Below are positions 16,004 to 24,526 of a stretch of DNA of 34,875 bases, piece by piece; positions within the stretch are counted from its first letter, which is position 1; every line of letters begins with the position of its first letter. The position numbers and the translations under genes were made by a program. The stretch is from an uncultured Caulobacteraceae bacterium (GTDB lineage Bacteria > Pseudomonadota > Alphaproteobacteria > Caulobacterales > Caulobacteraceae): the NCBI GenBank assembly GCA_903923135.1, contig CAIXWN010000134.1, positions 1-34,875 of the forward strand, in the 5' to 3' direction. The notes under the pieces are model-generated. The model was not told where the DNA came from. It did not search any database and saw only the letters and a program-made list of their open reading frames with translations.

Positions 16004-17026
16004 CTACCAGGCGTTCTCCACCCTCTCGGCGAAGCCCAGCAGGCCATCGATCGTCAGGACATCGCCGTCGTCGAGCGTCGCGGTTCCGGAGAACCGGCCG
16101 AACACCTGGTGGGCGATGGAGCGGATGATCTTGAAGTCGGAACTGTCCGCGCGATCCAGGATCGGCTGGAAGGTCATCTCGAAGCGTCCGTCGTTGCTGG
16201 AAAAGCTCCAGGGAGCGCTGTCATAATCACCCTGCGGCAGGCGGAACGTCACCTTGTCGAGTTTGTGGGCCACACCCTTGTAGAACACCATGTTTTCTGA
16301 GGCCGCCGAGGTGTCTCCGAAGCCGTAGCCGATGTTGAAACCAAACGGCGCGCCGTCCGCCAGCCCCGAGGCCGATCCCCAATACCAGACGTTGTGATAA
16401 GTCCACACGCCGCGTCCCCAGTCGAGCACGCCGAAGGCTCGATCGCGCTCGAAAACGTAGGGCTGATCGCCGATCACGACCTCGCCCGCGACGGCCATGC
16501 AATTGATTTTCTGGTTGTAATAGAAGGCTTTGGGCGCGCCTGCGAACGGGGTGGCGATCATCATGCGGTCCATCGGCGGCTGGGCCAGATCCAGTTCGCC
16601 GCGGAGGCCCCTGCCCTTCATGAATCCGGGACAATCGACAGTCAGGCGTCGCCCGTGCGGCGTGTGGCGGAAGGCGAGCTTCAGCCGGGTATGATCCTGG
16701 ACGATATCGCCCGCGTCGGCGCTTTGCGGCATCGCCATGCGGCCCAGGGGAAACGGCGTTATTGCGCTCTCCGACACTGCCGAACGCGCGAGAAGATCCA
16801 GCCATGTGACGGAAAGGAATCCCATGTAGCCGTTGTCGGCGACCACGGCGGCCAGGCCATAGTCGCCAGCCAGCACGCAGTAGTAGTCCCACTCCTTGAT
16901 CCGCAGGGGCGAGGCGGCGACGGCGGCGCGGCTGTAGCGTCGCGCCTCTCGACGCGCCCAGCCCGGCTCCGTCAGGCGGCCACGCCTGTCCAGGAGATCG
17001 CCGGCCCCCAGTTCGATCTGCGCCAT
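16004..17026 (-). CDS. DUF2804 domain protein
   Basis: The product of ATG 17026 is 340 residues; GAGGTG lies just upstream, and the longer frame to 17056 adds a leader without support. It carries DUF2804 features: LLDRRGRLTEPGWARREARRYSR at the N-terminus, RIKEWDYYCVLAGDYGLAAVVADNGYMGFLSVTWLD, the central MATPFAG-like block followed by FYYNQKINCM, and the tryptophan-rich VLDWGRGVWTYHNVWYWGSASG. The architecture resembles the lipocalin/AttH-like double-barrel proteins that bind hydrophobic ligands, but biochemical function is not established. It converges with the nucleophile-less hydrolase and lies downstream of the DHA2 exporter on the same strand, 116 bp away. A role with a hydrophobic substrate is only suggested by context. 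Confidence 0.82.
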   Translation of the reverse strand: MAQIELGAGDLLDRRGRLTEPGWARREARRYSRAAVAASPLRIKEWDYYCVLAGDYGLAAVVADNGYMGFLSVTWLDLLARSAVSESAITPFPLGRMAMPQSADAGDIVQDHTRLKLAFRHTPHGRRLTVDCPGFMKGRGLRGELDLAQPPMDRMMIATPFAGAPKAFYYNQKINCMAVAGEVVIGDQPYVFERDRAFGVLDWGRGVWTYHNVWYWGSASGLADGAPFGFNIGYGFGDTSAASENMVFYKGVAHKLDKVTFRLPQGDYDSAPWSFSSNDGRFEMTFQPILDRADSSDFKIIRSIAHQVFGRFSGTATLDDGDVLTIDGLLGFAERVENAW

Positions 17027-17142
17027 CCCTTCACCTCGTTCCGCCCTGGCGATCATCGCCCCTGGCGGACGCGCGCGCCAGTCCCGGCGGGACGCCGCGT
17101 CGAGCTGTCGCCCTGGCGACGCCGGGTCGGCCGGCCGAGCGG

Positions 17143-18681
17143 CTAGTGTTCAGCGGCGATTGGCGGCCCGGTGGCCACAAGTCCGACCGGCCGCAGGAAG
17201 AGCACCAGGGGCATGACGACCAGAGAGCCCACGAAGAGCATGTGATAGAGGTCCACATAGGCCACCATCGAGGCCTGCCGCGTCGCCTCCTCGTTCAGGG
17301 CCATCATTCCCGACTGCGTGGTCAGTCCGAACGGCGCGGCCAGGTCGGGCGCGCGGGCGACTGAATTCTCGGGACTCAGGCCTCCGACGAGACGGGCGTG
17401 GACGGTCTGTGACAGGCGCGTATAGGCCGCCTGCATGAGCGATATGCCGGCGCTGTTGCCGACGCTGCGCAGCAGGGCGAAAAAGCCGGTCGCGTCCGGA
17501 CGCAGGCTCGGATTGAGGGTGCCGAAGGCCAGGATGGTGACCGGGGTGAACACCATGCCCGTCCCAAGGCCCTGGATGAAGCCCGTGCTGGCGACGAGTC
17601 GCCAGTCCATGTTCAGGTCGAAGTGACTCATCGCCCGGAACGACAGGGCGAACACCCCCAGTCCGGAGATGATCAGGACCCGGGGGTCCACGCGGTTGAT
17701 GATGCGCCCGACCATGAACATCGACACGATGCTGCCCAGCCCGCGCGGCGCCGTCACCAGACCCGTGGTCAGAACCGGATAGCCCATGAGGGTCTCCAGC
17801 ATTGGCGGCAGGATCGCCATCACCGGAAACACCAGCACCCCCAGGGAAAGGTTCACCAGGGTCGCAGCGACGAAGTTGCGATCGCCCAGAAGCTTGACCG
17901 GCAGGAAGGATGGCTGGGTCACGACGGTGTGGATGACGAACATCCACAAGGCGCCGACCGACAAGGCGGCTTCGAGGATCGTCTCGGGCGAGCCGAACCA
18001 GTCGTTCTGTTGCCCCCGGTCGAGCATCAGCTGGAAGGCGGCCAGGGCCACGGCCAGAAGGAGGAAGCCGGCCAGGTCGAGTGGCCGTTCGTGCGTCGGC
18101 CTGTTGCGCGGCAGGAAGGCGGCCACCCCCGCGACGCACAGGGCGCCGATGGGCACATTGATGAAGAACACCCACCGCCAGCTGAAATCGTCAGTCAGCC
18201 ACCCGCCGATGACCGGGCCCAGGATCGGGCCGACGGTGACGCCCATCCCCCAGATCGCCATCGCCTGGCCGCGTTCCTTCAAGGGATAGGTGTCCAGCAT
18301 CACCGCCTGGGACAGGGGCATCATGCCGGCCCCGAACATGCCCTGCAGCACCCGGAAAAGCACGATCTGGGCGAGACTCTGAGCGGCCCCGCACAGGGAA
18401 GAAGCGACGGTGAAGCCGATGATGGCGATCAGGAACATCCGCTTCACCCCGAGTCGTCCGGCGAACCAGCCGGTGACCGGAGTCATGATCGCCGCGGCGA
18501 TGATGTAGCTGGTCAGAACCCAGTTGATCTGCTCGGGCGAGGCCGACATGGATCCGGCCATGTGCGGCAGGGCCACATTGGCGATCGTCGAATCCAGCAT
18601 GGTCATGATCGCCGCCAGCATCACCGTCAGGGTGATCATGGTGCGATTGACCGGCGGCTGGGCGGGCTCTTCGATGCTCAC
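17143..18681 (-). CDS. DHA2 family MFS multidrug exporter (EmrB/QacA type)
   Basis: The 512-residue protein has about 14 transmembrane segments, as in the DHA2 group that exports drugs or toxic compounds using the proton gradient. Diagnostic sequences are MLDSTIANVALPHMAGSM in helix 1, the FRVLQGMFGAGMMPLSQAVM helix, GPILGPVIGGWLTDDFSWRWVFFINVPIG (antiporter motif C region and following) and the late QGLGTGMVFTPVTILAF block. The GTG start at 18681 places helix 1 at about residue 15. No membrane-fusion (EmrA/HlyD) partner is adjacent, so it would need a partner elsewhere or act alone. It precedes the DUF2804 gene. Confidence 0.92.
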   Translation of the reverse strand: MSIEEPAQPPVNRTMITLTVMLAAIMTMLDSTIANVALPHMAGSMSASPEQINWVLTSYIIAAAIMTPVTGWFAGRLGVKRMFLIAIIGFTVASSLCGAAQSLAQIVLFRVLQGMFGAGMMPLSQAVMLDTYPLKERGQAMAIWGMGVTVGPILGPVIGGWLTDDFSWRWVFFINVPIGALCVAGVAAFLPRNRPTHERPLDLAGFLLLAVALAAFQLMLDRGQQNDWFGSPETILEAALSVGALWMFVIHTVVTQPSFLPVKLLGDRNFVAATLVNLSLGVLVFPVMAILPPMLETLMGYPVLTTGLVTAPRGLGSIVSMFMVGRIINRVDPRVLIISGLGVFALSFRAMSHFDLNMDWRLVASTGFIQGLGTGMVFTPVTILAFGTLNPSLRPDATGFFALLRSVGNSAGISLMQAAYTRLSQTVHARLVGGLSPENSVARAPDLAAPFGLTTQSGMMALNEEATRQASMVAYVDLYHMLFVGSLVVMPLVLFLRPVGLVATGPPIAAEH

Positions 18682-18809
18682 GATCAGGGACGCATAGCCG
18701 GTTTCCCCCGCGTGATCCTAACGCCCGGCGCCGGCCTGGCCACCGGTGGTGTTTCCCAGGGCGCGGATGGGCTAAGCTGGGCTTCGCTCGAAGGCGCGGG
18801 GGACGCGGG

Positions 18810-19337
18810 ATGTTCGACTATCAGCCCGTGCTGCGCGGCGAGGCGGTGATCCTGCGGCCGGCCGTCGCCGGGGACCGGGACGCCCTCTTCGCGCTTGCGT
18901 CGGACCCCCGCGTCTGGGCGCTGCATCCCCGCAGCGACCGCTATCAGGAATCGGTCTTTCAGGCCTATTTCGATGACGGTCTGGCGTCCGGCGGGGCCCT
19001 GGTCGCCCTCTGCAGGACCACCGGCGCCGTCGCCGGCTGGTCCCGCTACAGCGCAGACTTCGCCCGACCCGGCGAGATCGAGATCGGCTGGACTTTCCTT
19101 GGCCGGGACTATTGGGGCGGCAAGATCAATGCCGACATGAAGCGCCTGATGCTGACCCACGCCTTCCGCTTCGTGGATCAGGTGATCTTTCGCGTTGGCG
19201 AGCGAAACCTGCGGTCCCGCCGCGCCGTGGAAAAGCTGGGAGCCACCCTGACCGACCGTACAGACAGCCCCGACGCGGGCGCAGCGGGGTCGGTCAATCT
19301 CTACTACGCGATCCGCCGCGAGACCTTCGAGGTCTGA
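18810..19337 (+). CDS. GNAT family N-acetyltransferase (RimJ/RimL-like)
   Basis: The 175-residue protein has the pattern of RimL-type GNAT acetyltransferases: VLRGEAVILRPAVAGDRDALFALASDP at the N-terminus, a central strand EIEIGWTFLGRDYWGG with the acetyl-CoA-binding region following it, and the final FRVGERNLRSRRAVEKLGATLTDR, where N-x-x-S-R-x-x-x-E-K-x-G is the conserved C-terminal helix. The usual RG(Q)xG loop after WGG reads GKINADMKRLML. ATG 18810 has GGGGGA five bases upstream. It stands alone, divergent from the exporter. The acetylated target is unknown. Confidence 0.88.
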   Translation: MFDYQPVLRGEAVILRPAVAGDRDALFALASDPRVWALHPRSDRYQESVFQAYFDDGLASGGALVALCRTTGAVAGWSRYSADFARPGEIEIGWTFLGRDYWGGKINADMKRLMLTHAFRFVDQVIFRVGERNLRSRRAVEKLGATLTDRTDSPDAGAAGSVNLYYAIRRETFEV

Positions 19338-19552
19338 GGTCCGCGACGGGCGCCCGCCGGGCCGCATCGCACCGGCCGCTTGACGACCGCAGGGGAAGCC
19401 GGCGCCTGATCAAGGCGTGACGCTGGCCGTGGAGACGAATTCGCACTAAACTCTGCCGATCATCAGGGCCACGGTGAGCCACGGCCGCCGCCTGGACCAG
19501 CGCTCCGTCACGGCCGTTCGCCGCAACCCGATTTCCTTCAAGAGGATCATAC

Positions 19553-20806
19553 ATGTCCGAAGCCTACATCATCGACGCCGTCCGTACGCCGCGCGGCATC
19601 GGCAAGCCCGGCAAGGGCGCCCTGGCTCACCTGCATCCCCAACACCTGGGCGCCACCGTCCTCAAAGCGCTGCAGCAGCGCAACAATATCGACACCAAGC
19701 ACGTCGACGACGTGATCTTCTCGACCAGCACCCAGAAGGGCAAGCAGGGCGGTGACCTGGGCCGCATGGCCGCTCTGGCGGCCGGCTATGACATCACCGC
19801 CAGTGGCGTGACCCTCGACCGCTTCTGCGGCGGCGGTATCACGGCCGTGAACCTTGCCGCGGCCCAGGTGATGAGCGGCATGGAAGACCTGGTCATCGCC
19901 GGCGGCGTTGAAATGATGTCCTACACCACGACCATCGGCCAAGAAGAAGCCGCCGCCGGCCTCAAGCCGCTGGGCATGGGGTCCGGAAACGCCGCCCTGC
20001 AGAACCTGCACCCGCAATCGCACCAGGGCGTTTGCGGCGACGCCATCGCCGCCATGGAAGGCATCACCCGCGAGGCGGTGGACGCCCTGGGCCTTGAAAG
20101 CCAACGCCGCGCCGACGTGGCCATCCGTGAGGGCCGTTTCGCCAAGAGCCTGATCACCGTCTATAATGAGGACGGCTCGGTGGCTCTCGATCACGAGGAA
20201 TTCCCCCGCCCGCAGACGACGGCCGAGGGCCTCGCCGGCCTGAAGGCGTCCTTCGACGTCATCGCCGATCTGTCGGTGTTCGCCGACGGCACCACCTTCC
20301 GCCAGGCAATCAACGCCCGCTACCCTGATGTTAAGTGGAAGGGCGTGCACCACGCCGGCAACTCGTCGGGCGTGGTTGATGGCGCGGCCGCGATCCTGCT
20401 GGCCTCACGGGCCTACGCCGACAAGCACGGCCTCAAGCCTCGCGCCCGGATCGTCGCCACCGCCAACATCGGCGACTGTCCGACCCTGATGCTCAACGCC
20501 CCCGTGCCCGCCGCCCGCAAGGTGCTGGCCAAGGCCGGCCTGACCGTCGACGACATCGATCTGTGGGAAATCAACGAAGCCTTCGCCGTGGTCGCGGAAA
20601 AGTTCATCCGCGACCTCAAGCTCGATCGTGACAAGGTCAACGTCAACGGCGGAGCCTGCGCTCTTGGCCACCCCATCGGCGCCACCGGCTCGATGCTGAT
20701 CGGCACGGTGCTGGACGAACTGGAACGCCGCGACCTCAAGCGCGGTCTGGTCACCATGTGCGCCGCCGGCGGCATGGCCCCGGCGATCATCATCGAGCGC
20801 GTCTAG
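19553..20806 (+). CDS. Acetyl-CoA acetyltransferase (thiolase)
   Basis: Thiolases cleave 3-ketoacyl-CoA with CoA, the last step of beta-oxidation, or condense two acetyl-CoA. All catalytic elements are present in 417 residues: acyl-carrying Cys92 (TLDRFCGGGITAV), NEAF at 341-344, His373 (GHPIGATG) and Cys403 (MCAAGG). Start ATG 19553 has AGAGGA seven bases upstream. The QKGKQGGDLGRMAALAAGYD block is typical of the FadA-like forms found across alphaproteobacteria. It is monocistronic and ends in a strong hairpin shared with the convergent flavoprotein gene. Whether it degrades a specific ring or serves general fatty-acid oxidation is not readable from sequence. Confidence 0.95.
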   Translation: MSEAYIIDAVRTPRGIGKPGKGALAHLHPQHLGATVLKALQQRNNIDTKHVDDVIFSTSTQKGKQGGDLGRMAALAAGYDITASGVTLDRFCGGGITAVNLAAAQVMSGMEDLVIAGGVEMMSYTTTIGQEEAAAGLKPLGMGSGNAALQNLHPQSHQGVCGDAIAAMEGITREAVDALGLESQRRADVAIREGRFAKSLITVYNEDGSVALDHEEFPRPQTTAEGLAGLKASFDVIADLSVFADGTTFRQAINARYPDVKWKGVHHAGNSSGVVDGAAAILLASRAYADKHGLKPRARIVATANIGDCPTLMLNAPVPAARKVLAKAGLTVDDIDLWEINEAFAVVAEKFIRDLKLDRDKVNVNGGACALGHPIGATGSMLIGTVLDELERRDLKRGLVTMCAAGGMAPAIIIERV

Positions 20807-20826
20807 CACTTCCGGATCGGGGTCAG

Positions 20827-20852
20827 GACCCGGGGCGAAGTCCCCCCGGGTC
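20827..20852. terminator. Bidirectional terminator hairpin
   Basis: GACCCGGGG (20827-20835) and CCCCGGGTC (20844-20852) form a perfect 9-bp GC stem with an 8-base loop in the gap between the convergent thiolase and flavoprotein genes. A second perfect hairpin, CGCCGGC-GTCA-GCCGGCG at 20860-20877, overlaps the flavoprotein stop. Neither has a clear T-tract. Confidence 0.65.
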
Positions 20853-20867
20853 GCACCGCCGCCGGCG

Positions 20868-22499
20868 TCAGCCGGCGACGGTGTCTCCGTTCATGGCTGA
20901 CGCCACGGCTTCGGCCACCCGGATGCCGTCCACACCTGCGGAGAGAATGCCGCCCGCGTAGCCGGCGCCCTCCCCGGCCGGATAGAGGCCGGCGATGTTG
21001 AGGCTCTGGAAATCCGCGCCTCGCGTGATCCGCACCGGCGAGGAGGTGCGGGTCTCGACACCGGTGAGCACCACGTCGGGATCGTCGAAGCCTGGAATCT
21101 GCCGACCGAAAACCGGCAAGGCCTCGCGGATCGCCTCGATCGCATAGCCCGGCAGACAGGCCGACAGATCGCTCGGCAGGACGCCTGGCCGGTAGGAGGG
21201 AATGACGGCTCCGAGACGTGTCGAGGGCCGGCCGGCGAGAAAGTCGCCGAGCCTCTGCGCCGGGGCGGCATAGGCCCCGCCGCCCGCCTCAAAAGCCCGG
21301 CCTTCCCACTTTCGCTGCAGATCGACGCCGGCCAGAGGCCCCCCGGGGAAATCGGCTTCGGGCGTGATGTCCACGACGATGGCGGCGTTGGCGTTTCTCT
21401 CGTTGCGCGAATACTGGCTCATGCCGTTGGTCACCAAGCGCCCGGGCTCGGATGCCGCGGCCACCACCGTGCCCCCGGGACACATGCAGAAGCTGTAGAC
21501 CGTGCGACCGTTGGCGCAGGCGTGGGAGAGCCTGTAGTCGGCCGCGCCCAGGGCCGGATGACCCGCGTGGGTCCCGAAGCGCGCCCGGTCGATCAGCGAC
21601 TGAGGGTGTTCGATCCGGAAACCCAGCGAGAAGGGCTTGGCCTCAATGAAGACGCCCCGATCCCGGAGCATGGCGAAGGTGTCGCGGGCGCTGTGGCCCA
21701 CCGCGAGAACCACCCGGTCGGTCTCGATGGTCTCGCCGCTCTCGAGGGTCACGCCGCAGACCCGGCGGGCGCCGGTCTCATCGGCGTGCAGCATCAAGTC
21801 GGCCACCCTGCACTCGAAACGGTATTCCCCGCCCAGACCCTCGATCGTCGCCCGGAGACTCTCGACCATCGTCACCAGCCGGAAGGTGCCGATGTGCGGA
21901 TGGGCCTCGGTGAGGATTTCCGGCGGCGCGCCCGCCGCGACGAACTCGGTGAGCACCTTGCGGCCGAGATGACGCGGGTCCTTGATCTGGCTGTAGAGCT
22001 TGCCATCCGAAAAGGTGCCGGCGCCGCCCTCGCCGAACTGCACATTGGATTCGGGGTTCAGCACACCCTTGCGCCACAACTGCCAGGTGTCCTTGGTGCG
22101 CTCCCGCACCATCTTGCCGCGGTCGAGGATGATCGGCCGGAACCCCATCTGGGCCAGCACCAGGCCGGCGAAAAGACCGCAGGGACCCGCGCCGATCACC
22201 ACCGGACGGTGTCGCTCGCGTCCGGTCGCTCGGGCGACGAACCTGTAGGCGACGTCCGGCGTCGGCCGCACCCGGCCGTCCTGGGCGCAGCGCGCCAGGA
22301 CGTCCGACTCGTCCTGCAGGCTGACGTCCGCCGAATAGACCATCAGGATCGCCGACTTGCGCCGGGCGTCGTGCGCGCGCCTGGCGACGGCGATATCCAG
22401 GATATCCGTCTCGGAGACACCCAGGCGTTCCGCCGCGGCGGCGATGAGGGCCCCGGGCGGATGGCCCAGGGGAAGTTTCAACTCGGTCAGACGCAACAT
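20868..22499 (-). CDS. FAD-dependent oxidoreductase, COG2509 type
   Basis: The 543-residue flavoprotein has an N-terminal region of about 95 residues with no cofactor site, then a Rossmann FAD motif VVIGAGPCGLFAGLVLAQMG (G103, G105, G108). Next come the family-specific NVQFGEGGAGTFSDGKLYSQIKDP segment, VLAVGHSARDTF, the cysteine-containing VYSFCMCPGGTVVAA, and the C-terminal AGLYPAGEGAGYAGGILSAGVDGIRVAE that closes over FAD. This layout defines the COG2509 uncharacterised NAD(FAD)-dependent dehydrogenases. Their reaction is not known; the CxC (FCMCPGG) could be redox active. It converges with the thiolase and is divergent from the Baeyer-Villiger monooxygenase, with 185 bp between those two starts. 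Confidence 0.88.
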   Translation of the reverse strand: MLRLTELKLPLGHPPGALIAAAAERLGVSETDILDIAVARRAHDARRKSAILMVYSADVSLQDESDVLARCAQDGRVRPTPDVAYRFVARATGRERHRPVVIGAGPCGLFAGLVLAQMGFRPIILDRGKMVRERTKDTWQLWRKGVLNPESNVQFGEGGAGTFSDGKLYSQIKDPRHLGRKVLTEFVAAGAPPEILTEAHPHIGTFRLVTMVESLRATIEGLGGEYRFECRVADLMLHADETGARRVCGVTLESGETIETDRVVLAVGHSARDTFAMLRDRGVFIEAKPFSLGFRIEHPQSLIDRARFGTHAGHPALGAADYRLSHACANGRTVYSFCMCPGGTVVAAASEPGRLVTNGMSQYSRNERNANAAIVVDITPEADFPGGPLAGVDLQRKWEGRAFEAGGGAYAAPAQRLGDFLAGRPSTRLGAVIPSYRPGVLPSDLSACLPGYAIEAIREALPVFGRQIPGFDDPDVVLTGVETRTSSPVRITRGADFQSLNIAGLYPAGEGAGYAGGILSAGVDGIRVAEAVASAMNGDTVAG

Positions 22500-22684
22500 C
22501 GGAGTCTTTTAGCACGGCGCAGGAAACGGTCTTCCAGTCTCGCGGGAAAATCCGCCCGGGGACGCTGGGCGCCCCGGGGTGACAGGCCAGGCATCCCCTG
22601 GTTGACGGCCCCGCGGCGTGACCCTAAGGCCCGAACGCGCGCACGGGCCCTCGAATGTCCAGCCGCCACCGGGGGAACCTGCAG

Positions 22685-24505
22685 ATGACGACGACACCCG
22701 CAGCCACGCACGCGGCCGCGCCGCCCGTTGACAAGGCCGCGCTGCTCGCGAGGTACATCGCCGAACGCGACAAGCGCCTGCGCCCGGACGGCAACGCCCA
22801 GTACCTGCAACTGAAAGGCCGTCTGGCCCACTATCTCGAAGATCCCTACACGGCCCGCGTCGAACGCGAACCAAAGACCGACCATGTTTCCTTCGCCTTT
22901 GTCGGCGGCGGATTCGCCGGCCTGGTCACCGGGGCCCGCCTGGTCGAGGCGGGCGTCACCGACGTTCGCCTGATCGAGAAGGGCGGCGATTTCGGCGGCA
23001 CCTGGTACTGGAACCGCTACCCGGGCGCGCAGTGCGACACCGCCTCGATGATCTACATGCCTCTGCTGGAGGAGACCGGCCACCGGCCCACGGAAAAATA
23101 CGCCCACGCCCCGGAGATCCTCGAACAGTGCCAGCGCATCGGCCGGCAGTATGGTCTCTATGACAACGCCCTGTTCCACACCGAGGTCGAGGACCTGCGT
23201 TGGGATGACGCCGGCTCGCGCTGGGTGATTTCCACCAACCGGGGCGATCGCTTCACCGCCGACTTCATCGGCCTGGGGACCGGCCCGCTGCACGTGCCCA
23301 AGCTGCCCGGCATCCCGGGCATAGAGTCCTTCAGGGGACATTCGTTCCACACCAGCCGCTGGGACTACGACTACACCGGCGGAGATCCGCGCGGCGCTCC
23401 GATGAGCAGACTCGCCGACAAGCGGGTGGCCATCATCGGCACCGGCGCCACCGCCGTACAGTGTGTGCCGCACCTGGCGGCGGCCTGCCGCGAGCTGTTC
23501 GTCTTCCAGAGGACGCCCTCATCCGTGGACGTTCGGGCCAACGTCCCCATCGACCCGGAGTGGTTCGCCTCGATCGCCACGCCCGGCTGGCAGCAGCGCT
23601 GGCTGGAGAACTTCACCGCCAACCAGGCCGGCGGCACGGCCGAGGAGGACCTGGTCCAGGACGGCTGGACCGACCTGTCCCGACGCATTCGAAGCCGGAT
23701 CATGCAGTTGCCCCGCGAGGACCTGACTCCGCAGAAGATGCTGGCCGCCTATGAGGACTCCGACTTCGAGAAGATGAACGAGATCCGGGCGCGGGTGGAC
23801 TCCATCGTCGCGGAAAGCCAGACGGCGCAGCGGCTGAAGGCCTGGTACCGGCAGCTTTGCAAGCGCCCCTGTTTTCACGACGCCTACCTGCAGGCCTTCA
23901 ATACGCCCGGCACGCATCTGATCGACACCGACGGCAAGGGTGTCGAGGCGATCACCGAGACCGGCGTGGTGGTCGCGGGAGTGGAGTATCCCGTCGACTG
24001 CATCATCTACGCCTCGGGATTCGAGGTCGGCACGGAATACCGTCGGCGCGCCGGCTTCGATCTGGTCGGCCGCGACGGCCTTCGGCTGTCCCAGGCCTGG
24101 GCCGAGGGCATGCGCAGCCTGCACGGCATCCACGTGCACGACTTTCCCAACGCCTTCTTCGTGCAACCGACCCAGGGCGCCAATCTGATCTCGAACGTGC
24201 CGCACAACCTGACCGAGGCGGGCCGCACCATCGCCCTGACCGTCAGACATGCGCTGGACGGCGGATACCGGCAGGTCGAGGTCACCAAGGCGGCGCAGGA
24301 CGCCTGGGTCGCCCTCCTGCTCACCGGGGTCGGCCGGATGATCGGCGCGCCCGACTGCACGCCCGGCTACTATAACAATGAAGGACAGAATCCTGGTCCG
24401 GCGGCCCGGTTCAACGTGGGTTATCCCGCAGGGGCGACGGCCTATTTCGCCTATCTCGACGGCTGGCGGAAATCGGGCGCCTTCGAGGGTCTGGCGTTCC
24501 GCTGA
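22685..24505 (+). CDS. Flavin-containing Baeyer-Villiger monooxygenase
   Basis: These NADPH/FAD enzymes insert oxygen next to a ketone to give an ester or lactone. ATG 22685 gives 606 residues, with GGGGGA upstream; the frame also opens at 22655, but with no ribosome-binding site. Seen in order: FAD motif VGGGFAGLVTGARL (74-79 core), GGTWYWNRYPGAQCDTAS (104-121), the BVMO fingerprint F216-x-G218-x3-H222-x3-W226-D227, a second Rossmann motif AIIGTGATAVQ (249-258), and FQRTPSSVDVRAN. The last third has IYASGFEVGTEYRRRAGFD and TQGANLISNVPHNLTE, as in cyclohexanone and steroid-type BVMOs. An extended N-terminus of about 65 residues before the FAD motif resembles the longer type of cyclododecanone or steroid monooxygenases. 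It converges with a crotonase-like gene, sharing a hairpin over both stops. Confidence 0.95.
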   Translation: MTTTPAATHAAAPPVDKAALLARYIAERDKRLRPDGNAQYLQLKGRLAHYLEDPYTARVEREPKTDHVSFAFVGGGFAGLVTGARLVEAGVTDVRLIEKGGDFGGTWYWNRYPGAQCDTASMIYMPLLEETGHRPTEKYAHAPEILEQCQRIGRQYGLYDNALFHTEVEDLRWDDAGSRWVISTNRGDRFTADFIGLGTGPLHVPKLPGIPGIESFRGHSFHTSRWDYDYTGGDPRGAPMSRLADKRVAIIGTGATAVQCVPHLAAACRELFVFQRTPSSVDVRANVPIDPEWFASIATPGWQQRWLENFTANQAGGTAEEDLVQDGWTDLSRRIRSRIMQLPREDLTPQKMLAAYEDSDFEKMNEIRARVDSIVAESQTAQRLKAWYRQLCKRPCFHDAYLQAFNTPGTHLIDTDGKGVEAITETGVVVAGVEYPVDCIIYASGFEVGTEYRRRAGFDLVGRDGLRLSQAWAEGMRSLHGIHVHDFPNAFFVQPTQGANLISNVPHNLTEAGRTIALTVRHALDGGYRQVEVTKAAQDAWVALLLTGVGRMIGAPDCTPGYYNNEGQNPGPAARFNVGYPAGATAYFAYLDGWRKSGAFEGLAFR

Positions 24506-24526
24506 CGCCCTGATCGGGGCCGTCAG
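24502..24526. terminator. Inverted repeat spanning both stop codons
   Basis: CTGACG and CGTCAG are perfect arms around an inner CCC-TGATC-GGG dyad, covering the 17-bp gap between the convergent monooxygenase and crotonase genes and including the first stop codon. Likely a shared terminator; no T-tract. Confidence 0.5.

Noticed and set aside
17623-18849. 408-residue plus-strand ORF rich in His, Gln and Asp
   Set aside because: Antisense of the DHA2 exporter; its composition is the mirror of transmembrane codons and has no motif.
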